From Candidatus Roseilinea mizusawaensis (GTDB lineage: Bacteria; Chloroflexota; Anaerolineae; J036; Brachytrichaceae): a DNA stretch of 64,000 nt. This document shows positions 46,437-55,310 of this stretch, one piece after another. Where the stretch lies: the NCBI GenBank assembly GCA_016841965.1, contig JAEANN010000022.1, positions 62,001 through 126,000 on the forward strand, read 5' to 3'. The position numbers were made by a program, and so were the translations under genes. How positions within the stretch are numbered: position 1 is the first letter of the stretch; every line of letters begins with the position of its first letter. The notes beneath the pieces were generated by a model that saw only the letters and a list, made by a program, of their open reading frames with translations, made no database searches and was not told the DNA's origin.

Positions 46437-48140
46437 TCACTGCTTGACGTCGGGCGGCACACCCAACAGATAAGCCGCATACGCTGCAACACGCCTAAAA
46501 ACCGGCACGGTAGTATATGCAGCCCAACGGTTCTTTTTCGGTTGGTCGAGCTTCACCAGGATTGTCAGCCGGGGCTGTTGGGCCGGCAGAAACCCCACGA
46601 AGGTCACGATGGTGGTGTCCTGCTTTACACCGCGCAAGTACCAGTCTGCTGTGCCGGTTTTGCCGGCCACCGTGTAGCCCTTAGGCAGCGCATCGGGCGT
46701 GCTTTTACGGGTGGCAATCTGCATCAGCTCACGCATCAGGCGCGCCGTTTGCTCAGAGACCACCCGCGCCATCGGCGTGGGCTGTTTGCTGACCACAGCG
46801 CCGTCGGGCTTGCGCCACTGGCGCACGACATAGGGCTGCATCAACACACCGTCATTGGCGATGGCATTGAGCGCGTTGATCACCTGATAAGGCGACGCTG
46901 TCATGCCTTGTCCAAAGCTATTGGTGGCCAGGTCGACTTTGGACCATTGCACATCATTGGGCGTGCGCAGCAGGCCGGCCGGCTCGTTCGCCAGATCGAT
47001 GCCGGTCTTGCGCCCAAAACCAAACAGATTGAAGTAGTGATAGAACTTCTCCGGCCCCAGGTCAAAGGCGATCTGCGCCGCCACCACGTTGAGCGAACGC
47101 GCCAGCGTGTCTTCGATGTCAACCTTGCCGTGCGCAGCGCGGTCGCTGTTGCGGATTGTCTTGCCGGCCACCACGAACCGGCCATCATCCTGATACAACG
47201 TGGCGGTTGTAGTGGCGCCGGCATCCAGCGCGGCTGCAATCGTCACCACTTTGACGACCGATCCCGGCTCATAGAGTCGACTTACCGCCGGGTCAATCAG
47301 CCGGTTGGCATCAGGGGAATTGGCGATGTCGATGGCAAAGTTGGGGTCATAGCCCGGCGCCGAAGCCGCCGCCAGCACCGCGCCGGTGCGCGTGTCCATG
47401 ACAATGATCGTGCCGCCTGCAGCCTCGTATTCGGTCAGCGCTGCCGTCAGTTGTTTCTCCACGTATGATTGCAGGGCCATGTCGAGCGTCAAGACCAGGT
47501 CAGCGCCGGAGTGGGTAGGCGTAATCACCATCAGGTCAAGCCGGGCGCGCTCTTTGCGCATGCCACCCTGCGCGCTCAATTCGCGGTCATAGAACCCTTC
47601 GACCCCGGCATAGCCGGCCGGCTGCAGGCTAACAAAACCCAACAACGGGCCGGCGATCAAACCCTGCGGATAGACGCGCGCCCAGGTAGGTTGAACCACG
47701 ATGCCGGCTCGCCCCAGACTGTCCAGCGTGCTGGTCAGCAAATAAGCTGCCTGGGGGGGCACGTTGTAATACAGAATTGTGGAAGTCGGCGTTGGGGTCT
47801 TGCTGCCGGCAATGATGCTGGTGATGCGTTGGCGTGTCTCCTCAACCGGCCGGGCCATCGCCTGCGCCACAACAAACGCGCATGTCTCGGTGTCGGTGAT
47901 ATAACGCGGATCGACGCGCACCAGATAAGCAGCCTTGCTGGCTGCCAGAATGTTGCCGTGCCGGTCATAGATCGCGCCGCGCGCCGATTGGCTGTAGTAA
48001 GTTGCCGTTTGCTGAAACTGGCCGCGTGACGAAAGCGTGGACGACTCCAGAATCTGAATCTGGGCCGTCCGCACCACAACGGCCAACACCGCCACAGCAA
48101 ACGCCACAGCCAAAACGGCGACACGCCGGGGAGAGATCAT
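46437..48140 (-). CDS. ftsI: Septal transpeptidase (FtsI/PBP2-type)
   Basis: A 567-residue class B penicillin-binding protein. The N-terminal membrane helix (about 4-26) is followed by a PBP-dimer domain (about 45-210) and a transpeptidase domain. Active-site motifs: SVVK in LYEPGSVVKVVTIAAAL (nucleophile Ser), SLN in LARSLNVVAAQIA, and KTG in VAGKTGTADW. It cross-links septal peptidoglycan with FtsW. There are no C-terminal PASTA repeats. Its start overlaps the ftsL stop as ATGA. Confidence 0.95.
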   Translation of the reverse strand: MISPRRVAVLAVAFAVAVLAVVVRTAQIQILESSTLSSRGQFQQTATYYSQSARGAIYDRHGNILAASKAAYLVRVDPRYITDTETCAFVVAQAMARPVEETRQRITSIIAGSKTPTPTSTILYYNVPPQAAYLLTSTLDSLGRAGIVVQPTWARVYPQGLIAGPLLGFVSLQPAGYAGVEGFYDRELSAQGGMRKERARLDLMVITPTHSGADLVLTLDMALQSYVEKQLTAALTEYEAAGGTIIVMDTRTGAVLAAASAPGYDPNFAIDIANSPDANRLIDPAVSRLYEPGSVVKVVTIAAALDAGATTTATLYQDDGRFVVAGKTIRNSDRAAHGKVDIEDTLARSLNVVAAQIAFDLGPEKFYHYFNLFGFGRKTGIDLANEPAGLLRTPNDVQWSKVDLATNSFGQGMTASPYQVINALNAIANDGVLMQPYVVRQWRKPDGAVVSKQPTPMARVVSEQTARLMRELMQIATRKSTPDALPKGYTVAGKTGTADWYLRGVKQDTTIVTFVGFLPAQQPRLTILVKLDQPKKNRWAAYTTVPVFRRVAAYAAYLLGVPPDVKQ

Positions 48141-48538
48141 CGCCCCCCTCCTGCGGCCGCACCTGGCCCTGGCTCTGTCTGTGGCGTGGTTTGCGGCGTA
48201 GTTGTTGTCGTGGTCATCGTCGCCGCTTGCGTCGGTGCAAGCAAGAAGCGCACGTCTGCCGGCTCCTCAAAACCGGCTGCGCGCATGCGCTGCTCGATGA
48301 CCTGGGGCGATGTCGCGTCGCCAATGTGTTCTTGGATCTCGGTGATCTCGCCTTCCAGGGCGGCACGTTGGGCTTCGAGTGCGTCGAGCTGCTGGTTCAG
48401 AATCGCCGCGCGCGTTGAGACAGACAGCCACAAGACCACCAAGACTGTGAACAGGCCGGCGCTGGCCAGTGTCAATGCCAGCGTGCGCCGCCATGCGCGT
48501 GGCCCGCCATCCAGCATGCCAATGCGCTTAATCCACAT
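48137..48538 (-). CDS. ftsL: FtsL-like cell division protein
   Basis: A 133-residue bitopic protein: a short basic N-terminus, a membrane helix (LALTLASAGLFTVLVVLWLSV, about residues 19-40), then a coiled coil (ILNQQLDALEAQRAALEGEI). A DivIC/FtsL-like segment and a Thr/Gln/Pro-rich tail follow. Sequence identity in this family is low. The assignment rests on topology and position between rsmH (11-bp overlap) and ftsI (4-bp overlap). Confidence 0.82.
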   Translation of the reverse strand: MWIKRIGMLDGGPRAWRRTLALTLASAGLFTVLVVLWLSVSTRAAILNQQLDALEAQRAALEGEITEIQEHIGDATSPQVIEQRMRAAGFEEPADVRFLLAPTQAATMTTTTTTPQTTPQTEPGPGAAAGGGR

Positions 48539-49481
48539 CGATACGCTCCACCACTCTCAACCTGGCGCTGCGGGCGCGCGGATTTCGCCCCACCTCGTCA
48601 TCGCCCGGTGCAATCGGCTTCTTGTTCACGAGCCGCACCTGCGCCAGTTGAGGCACATGGCAACGCTGGGGGGCGCCTAACCCCGGCCCGCCAGGATCGC
48701 CTGTCTCCGTAGACGTGGCCGCAGCCCGGAAAGTGGTTTTGACGATGCGATCTTCCAACGAGTGGAAAGTGATCACTGCCAGCCGGCCACCTGGGGCAAG
48801 GATGTCGATCAAGCGAGGCAATGCGGCAGAGAGCCGACGCAACTCATCGTTGACAGCAATACGCAGCGCCTGAAAAACCTGTGTGGCCGGATGGATGGCG
48901 CGCCGCGCGCGCCCGCGATAGCCGACCACGCCTGCCACTACATCCCTGAGTTGGGCAGTCGTTGTCACCGGCCGGGCTGCCCAAATTGCCTCTGCGACTC
49001 GCCAGGCGCGGGGAACCTCGCCATATTCTTTGAGGATACGCGCCAACTCTGCCACGTCACACTCACTGATCCACTGCGCCGCTGTGACGCCCTGCGTCTG
49101 ATCAAAACGCATGTCCAGCGGCCCTTCACGCATAAAAGATAAACCACGCTGGGGATCGTCTAGCTGATTAGACGACAGTCCCAAATCAATCACAATTCCG
49201 TCCAGTGGCGCGAATCCTTCACGCCGGGCCACATCGGCAGCCTGGTCGAGCCAGCACCGGCGCAGCACCACACGGTCTCCAAAAGGAGCAAGCCGAGCTG
49301 CAGCAGTCTGAATGGCGCTCGGATCGGCATCAGTACCCAGCAGCCGGCCATCTGGCCCACTGGCTGCAAGAATCGCTTCACTGTGCCCGCCGCCGCCAAC
49401 GGTGCCGTCCAGATAGCGGCCTGCCGGGCGTGGGCGAAGCGCCTGCACGACCCTCTGTACCATTACCGGTATGTGAGCCAT
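48528..49481 (-). CDS. rsmH: 16S rRNA (cytosine1402-N4)-methyltransferase
   Basis: A 317-residue SAM-dependent methyltransferase (MraW/RsmH). It starts HIPVMVQRVVQALRPRPAG, has the SAM loop DGTVGGGGHSEAIL, the segment DGIVIDLGLSSNQLD, GLSFMREGPLDMRFD and AVITFHSLEDRIVK. It methylates C1402 in the decoding centre. It is the second dcw gene, 7 bp after mraZ. Confidence 0.97.
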   Translation of the reverse strand: MAHIPVMVQRVVQALRPRPAGRYLDGTVGGGGHSEAILAASGPDGRLLGTDADPSAIQTAAARLAPFGDRVVLRRCWLDQAADVARREGFAPLDGIVIDLGLSSNQLDDPQRGLSFMREGPLDMRFDQTQGVTAAQWISECDVAELARILKEYGEVPRAWRVAEAIWAARPVTTTAQLRDVVAGVVGYRGRARRAIHPATQVFQALRIAVNDELRRLSAALPRLIDILAPGGRLAVITFHSLEDRIVKTTFRAAATSTETGDPGGPGLGAPQRCHVPQLAQVRLVNKKPIAPGDDEVGRNPRARSARLRVVERIDVD

Positions 49482-49488
49482 GGCTGCC

Positions 49489-49917
49489 CTAAATTCCCAA
49501 TTCAGCCCACACCCGCTCCGGCGCGCCGCGGGCCTGGATTGCCTCTTGCGCCCGCTCCCATTCGATCGGGCTCCAGACTTCTACGAACCGGCCGACACCT
49601 GTCACAACAACCTCATCTTGAATACTGGCGTGCCGGCGCAGCTTTTCGGGCACAACCACCCGGCCCTGCTTATCCAGGCTGGCATCGTAGGCGTTGCCGT
49701 AGATCAGCCGGCGAAAGGCAGCCGCTTCCTGGCCGGTGAGCGGCAGCGCACTGATTCGTTCGGCCAGCTTGGCGAACTCGTCGGCCGGATACACCCAGAT
49801 GCAGCGCTCTATTCCGGCAGTCATGACCAGGCCCTCGGCAAACTGCGGGCGAAATTTCGCCGGCAGCGTGACGCGCGCCTTGTCGTCGAGCAAATGTCTG
49901 TACTGTCCTAAAAACAT
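49489..49917 (-). CDS. mraZ: Transcriptional regulator MraZ
   Basis: A 142-residue protein with two tandem AbrB-like MraZ domains: FLGQYRHLLDDKARVTLPAK and DASLDKQGRVVVPEKLRRH. MraZ proteins form ring oligomers that bind direct repeats upstream of mraZ and control the dcw operon. Three suitable 10-bp-spaced boxes lie about 50 bp upstream. It is the first gene of the cluster. Confidence 0.97.
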   Translation of the reverse strand: MFLGQYRHLLDDKARVTLPAKFRPQFAEGLVMTAGIERCIWVYPADEFAKLAERISALPLTGQEAAAFRRLIYGNAYDASLDKQGRVVVPEKLRRHASIQDEVVVTGVGRFVEVWSPIEWERAQEAIQARGAPERVWAELGI

Positions 49918-49964
49918 CGTGCCGTGACCTTATCTCTGACTACCGGGGGCCTGTGTCGCCAAAA

Positions 49965-49990
49965 CTCCACAACGACCCACTTTCCCCCAC
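49965..49990 (-). promoter_or_regulatory. MraZ operator (three direct repeats)
   Basis: On the minus strand TGGGG, TGGGT and TGGAG are each separated by 5 nt, giving 10-bp spacing. This is the known MraZ-box arrangement (TGGGN repeats with 5-nt spacers). It lies immediately downstream of the predicted -10 element. Confidence 0.8.
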
Positions 49991-50000
49991 TGTGGTGCAG

Positions 50001-50029
50001 ATACTACTACTTTCTGTCTCATATCGCAA
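50001..50029 (-). promoter_or_regulatory. Predicted promoter of mraZ/dcw cluster
   Basis: Minus strand: TTGCGA (50024-50029), 17-bp spacer, TAGTAT (50001-50006). Transcription would start about 5-10 bp before the first MraZ box. Confidence 0.6.
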
Positions 50030-50240
50030 GCCTTATCAGGGCCTATTTCCTTAACTTTGGAAAAGTACTTGCCGATCTGCGAAATCGTGCAGACTCTAAG
50101 CGGGCAGATACTTGTGGGACAGGCTTTCAGGCTGGCTGGACAGCCTCAAAAGGCTGTTTTACCCAAGACAAGCCCGGCTGTTTCTCAGCAACCGCCACGT
50201 GAAGGCCGGCCAGGATATGAGTCCTGCGCGCGCAACGCGA
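50030..50240. other. Spacer between dcw promoter and DUF6174-like genes
   Basis: No gene recognised. On the plus strand there is a small terminator-like hairpin, ACAGCCT / AGGCTGT with loop CAAA and a TTTT tail (50140-50160). No plus-strand gene precedes it. It may be a vestige or the end of an unseen small transcript. Confidence 0.4.
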
Positions 50241-50813
50241 TCAGGGCGAGGGGCGTCGCGGCGTGATGTCCAGAATCGTCACCGGGCTGGTGGCAAAGAC
50301 CATGGCGGCTGTGCACTCCAGCGGCGCAAGACCCAGTATCTGGCGTTGCCAGAAATCGTCGCTGTCTGGGTTAATCTCGTAGCTGTCTGGCACGAGCTGG
50401 ATTGCGCGTGGGTAGTCGCCGCCCGGCGCGTAGGTCATATCTACCCGATAGACCACGCCACACTTGCATTCGGTGTCAGAACACCGCGAGCCGAGTATCT
50501 GCTGACGGATGTGATCGAAATAGCCCGGCACCGTCATGGGCGCTGCCTCGCACTCATTGCGGAGAATAGCGCTGATCTCGCCGGCCGTCACATCAATCTC
50601 TTGCAAGCAACGACCGGTGACGTGCGCCCATTGCACCAACACACGATAATCGTTGATGCCGGCCTGATCCCAGCGCGCCCGCGCTGCCGACCAGTTGCGC
50701 AGCGAGCGATCCACAGGCGCTTCGTAGTCCCTCTGCGCCAGCGCCGCTGCCCCCCAAGCCAGCGCAAGGGTAAGCGCGACCAGGGCCACACCTTGACACA
50801 AAGGTCTGCGCAT
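50241..50813 (-). CDS. Secreted DUF6174-like protein, copy A
   Basis: A 190-residue protein with an N-terminal signal segment (LCQGVALVALTLALAWGAAALA). Then NWSAARARWDQAGINDYRVL, C-containing HVTGRCLQEIDV, and CSDTECKCGVVYRVDMTYAP. The W..agi.DYr and spaced Cys pattern recalls DUF6174. It shares its plan with the gene just upstream (50835-51461): conserved C..I.DV, C.CxxxY.V, NPDS..W and the C-terminal C..A.VVAA segment. So the two are tandem paralogues 21 bp apart. Function unknown. Confidence 0.75.
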   Translation of the reverse strand: MRRPLCQGVALVALTLALAWGAAALAQRDYEAPVDRSLRNWSAARARWDQAGINDYRVLVQWAHVTGRCLQEIDVTAGEISAILRNECEAAPMTVPGYFDHIRQQILGSRCSDTECKCGVVYRVDMTYAPGGDYPRAIQLVPDSYEINPDSDDFWQRQILGLAPLECTAAMVFATSPVTILDITPRRPSP

Positions 50814-50834
50814 CGAGGTTCGCCCTCCTGATCC

Positions 50835-51461
50835 CTAGCGGGCGCCAACGTCCTGCGCCCTCACCTGCGAGAGGGGCCTGACCCCGATCAAGGCCAGGGT
50901 GCGCCCCGAGGCGGCGACAACGAGCGAGCGGGCGCAGCGCGTCGGCGGTTCACCGACGACCAGGCTTTCCCAGTAGAGCGGCGAATCCGGGTTCATCGTC
51001 GGACTCAGCGGCGACAACCCAATCCGCTCTGGCAGCCCAGAGGCTGCATCGAACCGCGCGACCACCGTGTAGGGCATGATGCACTCGCACGATGCACCCA
51101 GACATGTGTCGATCTGAACTCTGGCGCGCAACTTCTCCAGAAACTGCGTGACTGTCATCAGCGAGATGCCGCAACCGTTCTCAATAACGCTGACGATCTG
51201 CTCGCGCAGCACATCCACGATCTGCCGGCAACGACCGGAGATGTGGTCGCTCTCGAAGGTGGCCCGGTAATAGTCCAGGCCTAGGGTGCGCCAGGTTGCT
51301 TCGATGTGGTCGAGGTCTGCCAGCGCCTGGCCGGTTGGATTTAGCAGCCGGTCGCGCAGGTCGATGGCAGCGCCGACCAGCGCCGCCAGGAGGGCGCAAA
51401 GAATTGCCGTTCCTACTGCGCACGCGCCGGCCAGTTTCACGCAGCACATTTTAGCGGACAT
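50835..51461 (-). CDS. Secreted DUF6174-like protein, copy B
   Basis: About 208 residues from ATG 51461 (MSAKMCCVKLAGACAV), an in-frame start at 51527 being possible. The hydrophobic N-terminus (AGACAVGTAILCALLAALVGAAI) is followed by TWRTLGLDYYRATFESDHIS, GRCRQIVDVLREQIVSVI, then CLGASCECIMPYTVVARF and NPDSPLYWESLVVGEPP. It is a diverged paralogue of the downstream gene, probably co-transcribed. The six conserved Cys suggest disulfides outside the membrane. Confidence 0.72.
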   Translation of the reverse strand: MSAKMCCVKLAGACAVGTAILCALLAALVGAAIDLRDRLLNPTGQALADLDHIEATWRTLGLDYYRATFESDHISGRCRQIVDVLREQIVSVIENGCGISLMTVTQFLEKLRARVQIDTCLGASCECIMPYTVVARFDAASGLPERIGLSPLSPTMNPDSPLYWESLVVGEPPTRCARSLVVAASGRTLALIGVRPLSQVRAQDVGAR

Positions 51462-51665
51462 GGGCCGGCAGATCGCCAGACGCAGACCCGGCATGCGCCC
51501 AGATCCATTTCTCGAATAGCCAAACACTCCATTGACCTGGAGTCAACTCCAGGCGCCAGGCTGGGTTTCAACCTTGTGCCTGACTCCTCAACCCTTTGGC
51601 ACTCTACTTTGGCGATTTATATGGCAAGCAGCGCGCAATCGGGCGTGCGATAATGCCGGACTTAC

Positions 51666-52592
51666 ATGGACCTCCTCGGCATCCTCGCGCTGGCCCTACT
51701 CTGGGGCTCATCGTTTTTGTTCATCAAGATCGGCCTGAACGGCGGCATGTCGCCGGTGCTGGTGGCCGGCGGGCGGTTGGCAGTTGGGGCTGCGCTGTTG
51801 TGGGGCGTGGTGCTGGCGCGCCGGCTGTTCGCGCCGGCCTCGTTCAAAAAACCCATCCCGCGCGAGCGCGCCCAGTGGATCAAAATCGCCCTCATCGGCC
51901 TGGTGAACAACGCCATACCTTTCCTGCTCATCGCGTGGGGCGAGCAGCGCATCAGCTCTGGCCTGGCGTCGGTGCTCAATTCATCGATGCCACTGTTCAC
52001 CGTCCTGTTCGCCCATTTGCTGACCCATGATGACCGCATCACGCCGGCCAAAGCAATCGGCGTGCTGATCGGCTTCGCCGGCGTCGCCGTCGTCATCACG
52101 CCGGGCGCAGCAGATCTGTCCGGCGAATTGCCGGGCAGCCTGGCCATCGTGGCCGCTTCTGCAGCCTATGCTATTGCCACCGTGTTTGTGCGGAAGACAC
52201 TGACCGGCGCCACAGACCCTATCGCCACCGGCGCAGCACAGTTGGTCACAGCTTGTGTCTGGCTGGCGCCGCTGGTATTGGCCACCGGCGCGACGGCGCA
52301 TCTCGACGCCGTTCCGCTCGACGCCATTCTCGCCGTCATCGCACTTGGCCTGCTGGGCACCGGCCTGGCTTACATCATCTACTATCTGCTCATCCAGCGC
52401 GCCAAAGCCTCGCAGATGTCGCTGGTCACGTATTTGCTGCCGGTCACCGCATTGGTGTATGGCGCTATCTTTCTGGGCGAAGAAGTCACAGGCTACGCAG
52501 TGGCCGGCTTTGGATTGATCGTGTCGGGCATTTTGTTGGTCAATGTGGACGTAGTCCGCCGCGCCAACCACGCCGCGCCGGCAAAAATGTAA
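51666..52592 (+). CDS. DMT-superfamily (EamA) transporter
   Basis: A 308-residue membrane protein with ten predicted helices in two EamA repeats (about 3-135 and 145-285). It begins LLGILALALLWGSSFLFIK and the second repeat begins PGSLAIVAASAAYAIATV, ending FLGEEVTGYAVAGFGLIVSG. Family members export amino acids or other metabolites; the substrate is not predictable. It is encoded opposite the DUF6174 pair. Confidence 0.92.
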   Translation: MDLLGILALALLWGSSFLFIKIGLNGGMSPVLVAGGRLAVGAALLWGVVLARRLFAPASFKKPIPRERAQWIKIALIGLVNNAIPFLLIAWGEQRISSGLASVLNSSMPLFTVLFAHLLTHDDRITPAKAIGVLIGFAGVAVVITPGAADLSGELPGSLAIVAASAAYAIATVFVRKTLTGATDPIATGAAQLVTACVWLAPLVLATGATAHLDAVPLDAILAVIALGLLGTGLAYIIYYLLIQRAKASQMSLVTYLLPVTALVYGAIFLGEEVTGYAVAGFGLIVSGILLVNVDVVRRANHAAPAKM

Positions 52593-52651
52593 GGCAAGCC
52601 GGCGTACCTGCCTGGTGTGCTATGGCAGGGTGCGCGTGTTAGACTTACAGC

Positions 52652-54280
52652 ATGGATGAGTTGAACGCCCTGGTGCGCGCATGGGCCGTGCGCGCCCGCG
52701 CGCAGTGGAGCTTGCGCTGGCTGTTCATCGGCATCGCCATTGGCCTGGCAGTTGCCATCATCCCTGCCCTCATCGCCCGCGTGGCACCGCTAGCAAGCCA
52801 GGCCACCCTGCTGGGAATCGGCGGGCTGTGCGCCGGCGCCGGCCTGCTGGCGACGCTTGTGTGGCCATGGATTCGCACACGTGGCCAAAGCAAACTGGTT
52901 TGGGCGCGCCAATTCGACACACAATTCCAGCTCGACGAGCGGCTCAGCACTGCATTCGAGTTGCAACAAGGCATCATTCAGACGCGCGATGACCACCTGC
53001 GCCAACTTCAACAGACCGACGCGCTGAACGCCGCCCACAGCATCAACATCGACACCGCCCTGCCCTGGCAGCTCCCCTGGCGACAAGCGCTGATTGCTCT
53101 GCTTGCACTGGCCATTTTGCTACTGGTAATCCTGCTGCCCAATCCACAGGAAGAGATGCTGGCAGCGCGCGAAGCAGCGCGCCAGACCCTTGCCCAGCAG
53201 GCGCAGTCGCTCGAAGCAGCCAAGCAAGCCATTCGCGATTCCAATCTGACCGACGAACAGAAACAGCAAGCACTAGAGGCGCTGGACGAGGCGCAAAACC
53301 GGCTCAATGACCCAAACACATCACCCGAAGAAGCCATGGCCGCCCTCAACGACGCACAAGCCCGGCTCGAAGCGCTGCGCGATGAAGCTTGGCAACAGCA
53401 GCGCGAAGACCTACAGCGGGCCGGCCAATCGATGCAGCCCGATGAGTTGACCAATGCGCTGGCCGACGCGCTGTCCAGAGGCGATGTCGCCCAGGCCGCC
53501 GAGCAACTGAGCACTCTCACCCAGACTCCCGACGGCCAGCCGCTTGACGAGGCGCAGCAGCAACAATTGGCTGATCAACTCGATCAGATGGCGCGCGAAA
53601 TTCAAAAGTCCGACCCTGCCTCGGCCCAACATCTGCGCCAGGCCGCCCAAAGCCTACGCGAGCAAAACAGCGAGGGAGCGCGCGAGCAGCTCGAACAGGT
53701 AGCCCAATCGCTCAGTGAGGCGAACCAGGCGGCAGAGGCGTCGCGCAGCCTCGATGCCACCCAGGCGCAAGTCGACGCAGCCCGCCAGGCCATCGCGCAA
53801 GCCAGCCGGCAGGAACCACAACAAGCCCAGGGAAACCAATCGGGCAGTCAGGCTCCGCCATCCAAGGCCGGGCCGGCCAACCAGACCGCCGACAGTGAAC
53901 AGGGTAATCAGCCCGCCGAGGGTGAACAGGCCGGTCAGCCGGGGTCCAGCGAGAGCAGCCGGCCTGTGCCTCAACCACAGACCAGCCCCGGCCACAGCGA
54001 AGATACCGGCTCAGACAACAGCGTGTGGGCGCCTGGCCCACGCCTCGGAAACGAGGGCGCGCAGGTGCAACTGCCCCAGGCCGGCGGCGACAGCGCCCCC
54101 AACCCATCAGGCCGTCCCAATCCCGGCGTGGGCGGCGCCGCCACCGTGCCCTATCAGCAGGTGTATCGCGAATACGCGCAGGCTGCCGACGAAGCCATGC
54201 AGCGCGGCGCAGTGCCGCCCGGTCTGCGAGACTATGTGCGCGATTACTTCAGCTCGCTCGACCCGGCCGCGCGCCGCTGA
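52652..54280 (+). CDS. Two-helix membrane protein with coiled coil, DUF4175-like
   Basis: A 542-residue protein. Two N-terminal helices (about 22-45 and 50-72), a third at about 145-165, then a long Ala/Gln/Glu-rich coiled coil (165-385). A Gln/Ser/Pro/Gly disordered stretch and a conserved end YQQVYREYAQAADEAMQRG then PPGLRDYVRDYFSSL follow. Such proteins usually accompany MoxR/DUF58 genes. None is seen here, so its partner system is missing from the window. Function unknown. Confidence 0.75.
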   Translation: MDELNALVRAWAVRARAQWSLRWLFIGIAIGLAVAIIPALIARVAPLASQATLLGIGGLCAGAGLLATLVWPWIRTRGQSKLVWARQFDTQFQLDERLSTAFELQQGIIQTRDDHLRQLQQTDALNAAHSINIDTALPWQLPWRQALIALLALAILLLVILLPNPQEEMLAAREAARQTLAQQAQSLEAAKQAIRDSNLTDEQKQQALEALDEAQNRLNDPNTSPEEAMAALNDAQARLEALRDEAWQQQREDLQRAGQSMQPDELTNALADALSRGDVAQAAEQLSTLTQTPDGQPLDEAQQQQLADQLDQMAREIQKSDPASAQHLRQAAQSLREQNSEGAREQLEQVAQSLSEANQAAEASRSLDATQAQVDAARQAIAQASRQEPQQAQGNQSGSQAPPSKAGPANQTADSEQGNQPAEGEQAGQPGSSESSRPVPQPQTSPGHSEDTGSDNSVWAPGPRLGNEGAQVQLPQAGGDSAPNPSGRPNPGVGGAATVPYQQVYREYAQAADEAMQRGAVPPGLRDYVRDYFSSLDPAARR

Positions 54281-54305
54281 GCGCAGCGATTGCGGAACAT
54301 CCCCG

Positions 54306-55163
54306 ATGCATGCCCTAAAGAAAGTGCTGCTTTTCCTGCCGGCGCTGCTTGCAGGGGTGTGGATGGCCCTCACGCCGGGGCAAACCGCCTCCCACACGAC
54401 GCCCCATACACCAGCCGGCGCGTCATCCATCACCCTGACGCCGATATACACATGGCGCGTCATCGCCACCTATCCACACGACACAAACGCTTTCACGCAG
54501 GGACTAGTGTTCACCAATGGCGTGTTGTACGAAGGCACCGGCTGGTACGGCGCATCATCCCTGCGCCGGGTTGAGCTGGACAGCGGAAGCGTGCTACAGC
54601 AACACAACCTTGGCAACGCATACTTTGGCGAAGGGATCGCCATCGTCAGCGACACGATCTATCAGCTCACGTGGCAGAATGGCGTCGCATTCACCTACGA
54701 CAAAACGAGCTTTACGCCGCTCGGCGTTTTCAGCTACACCACAGAGGGCTGGGGCCTGACTTATGACGGCCAGCGCCTCATCATGAGCGACGGCAGCGCA
54801 ACGCTGTTGTTCCGTGACCCGACCACATTCGCTGTGCTCGGCCAGGTGCAGGTCATGGATGGCAGCCTGCCGGTTAACCGGCTTAACGAGCTGGAATACA
54901 TCAACGGCGAGGTGTGGGCCAACGTGTGGATGACGGATTGGATCGCGCGCATCGACCCGGCCACCGGGCGCGTGACAGGCTGGATCGACCTGAGGGGCAT
55001 CATCACGCCGCACCCGCGCCTGAGCGACCCCAACGCTGTGCTCAACGGCATCGCCTACGACGCGGTTGGGGGCCGGCTGTTCGTGAGCGGCAAACGCTGG
55101 CCGGCGCTCTTCGAGATCGAAGTGTACCGGCTGCTCTACATGCCTCTGGTCAGCCGGCCATAG
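54306..55163 (+). CDS. Glutaminyl-peptide cyclotransferase (plant/bacterial type)
   Basis: A 285-residue protein. The N-terminal signal sequence (VLLFLPALLAGVWMALTPG) is followed by a five-bladed propeller. Family motifs are YPHDTNAFTQGLVF, LYEGTGWYGASSLRRVEL, LTWQNGVAFTYDKTSF, GWGLTYDGQRLIMSDGSATL and LNGIAYDAVGGRLFVSGKRW. The enzyme converts N-terminal Gln to pyroglutamate on exported proteins. Start ATG 54306; the frame is open far upstream but only as a shadow of the coiled-coil gene. The C-terminus is normal. Confidence 0.93.
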   Translation: MHALKKVLLFLPALLAGVWMALTPGQTASHTTPHTPAGASSITLTPIYTWRVIATYPHDTNAFTQGLVFTNGVLYEGTGWYGASSLRRVELDSGSVLQQHNLGNAYFGEGIAIVSDTIYQLTWQNGVAFTYDKTSFTPLGVFSYTTEGWGLTYDGQRLIMSDGSATLLFRDPTTFAVLGQVQVMDGSLPVNRLNELEYINGEVWANVWMTDWIARIDPATGRVTGWIDLRGIITPHPRLSDPNAVLNGIAYDAVGGRLFVSGKRWPALFEIEVYRLLYMPLVSRP

Positions 55164-55202
55164 CTGCCCGTCTCCCTAGCCCTCTCAGCCTGATCTCAGC
55201 AC

Positions 55203-55229
55203 GAAGCAATAGAAGCAATAGAAGCAATA
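55203..55229. repeat. Three copies of a 9-mer
   Basis: GAAGCAATA repeated three times, between the convergent glutaminyl cyclase and cysE genes. Different unit from the heptamer family. Confidence 0.85.
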
Positions 55230-55310
55230 AAGGTCATCAAGACCCACACATCTTGTCTTTGTGTGCTTCGTTGCTTTGTGGTTCGTTTCCTGAAAAGATA
55301 TGCCGGGCAC

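Noticed and set aside
53715-54305. N-terminal extension of the glutaminyl cyclase frame
   Set aside because: It is the coiled-coil gene read in another frame; a signal peptide starts at ATG 54306.
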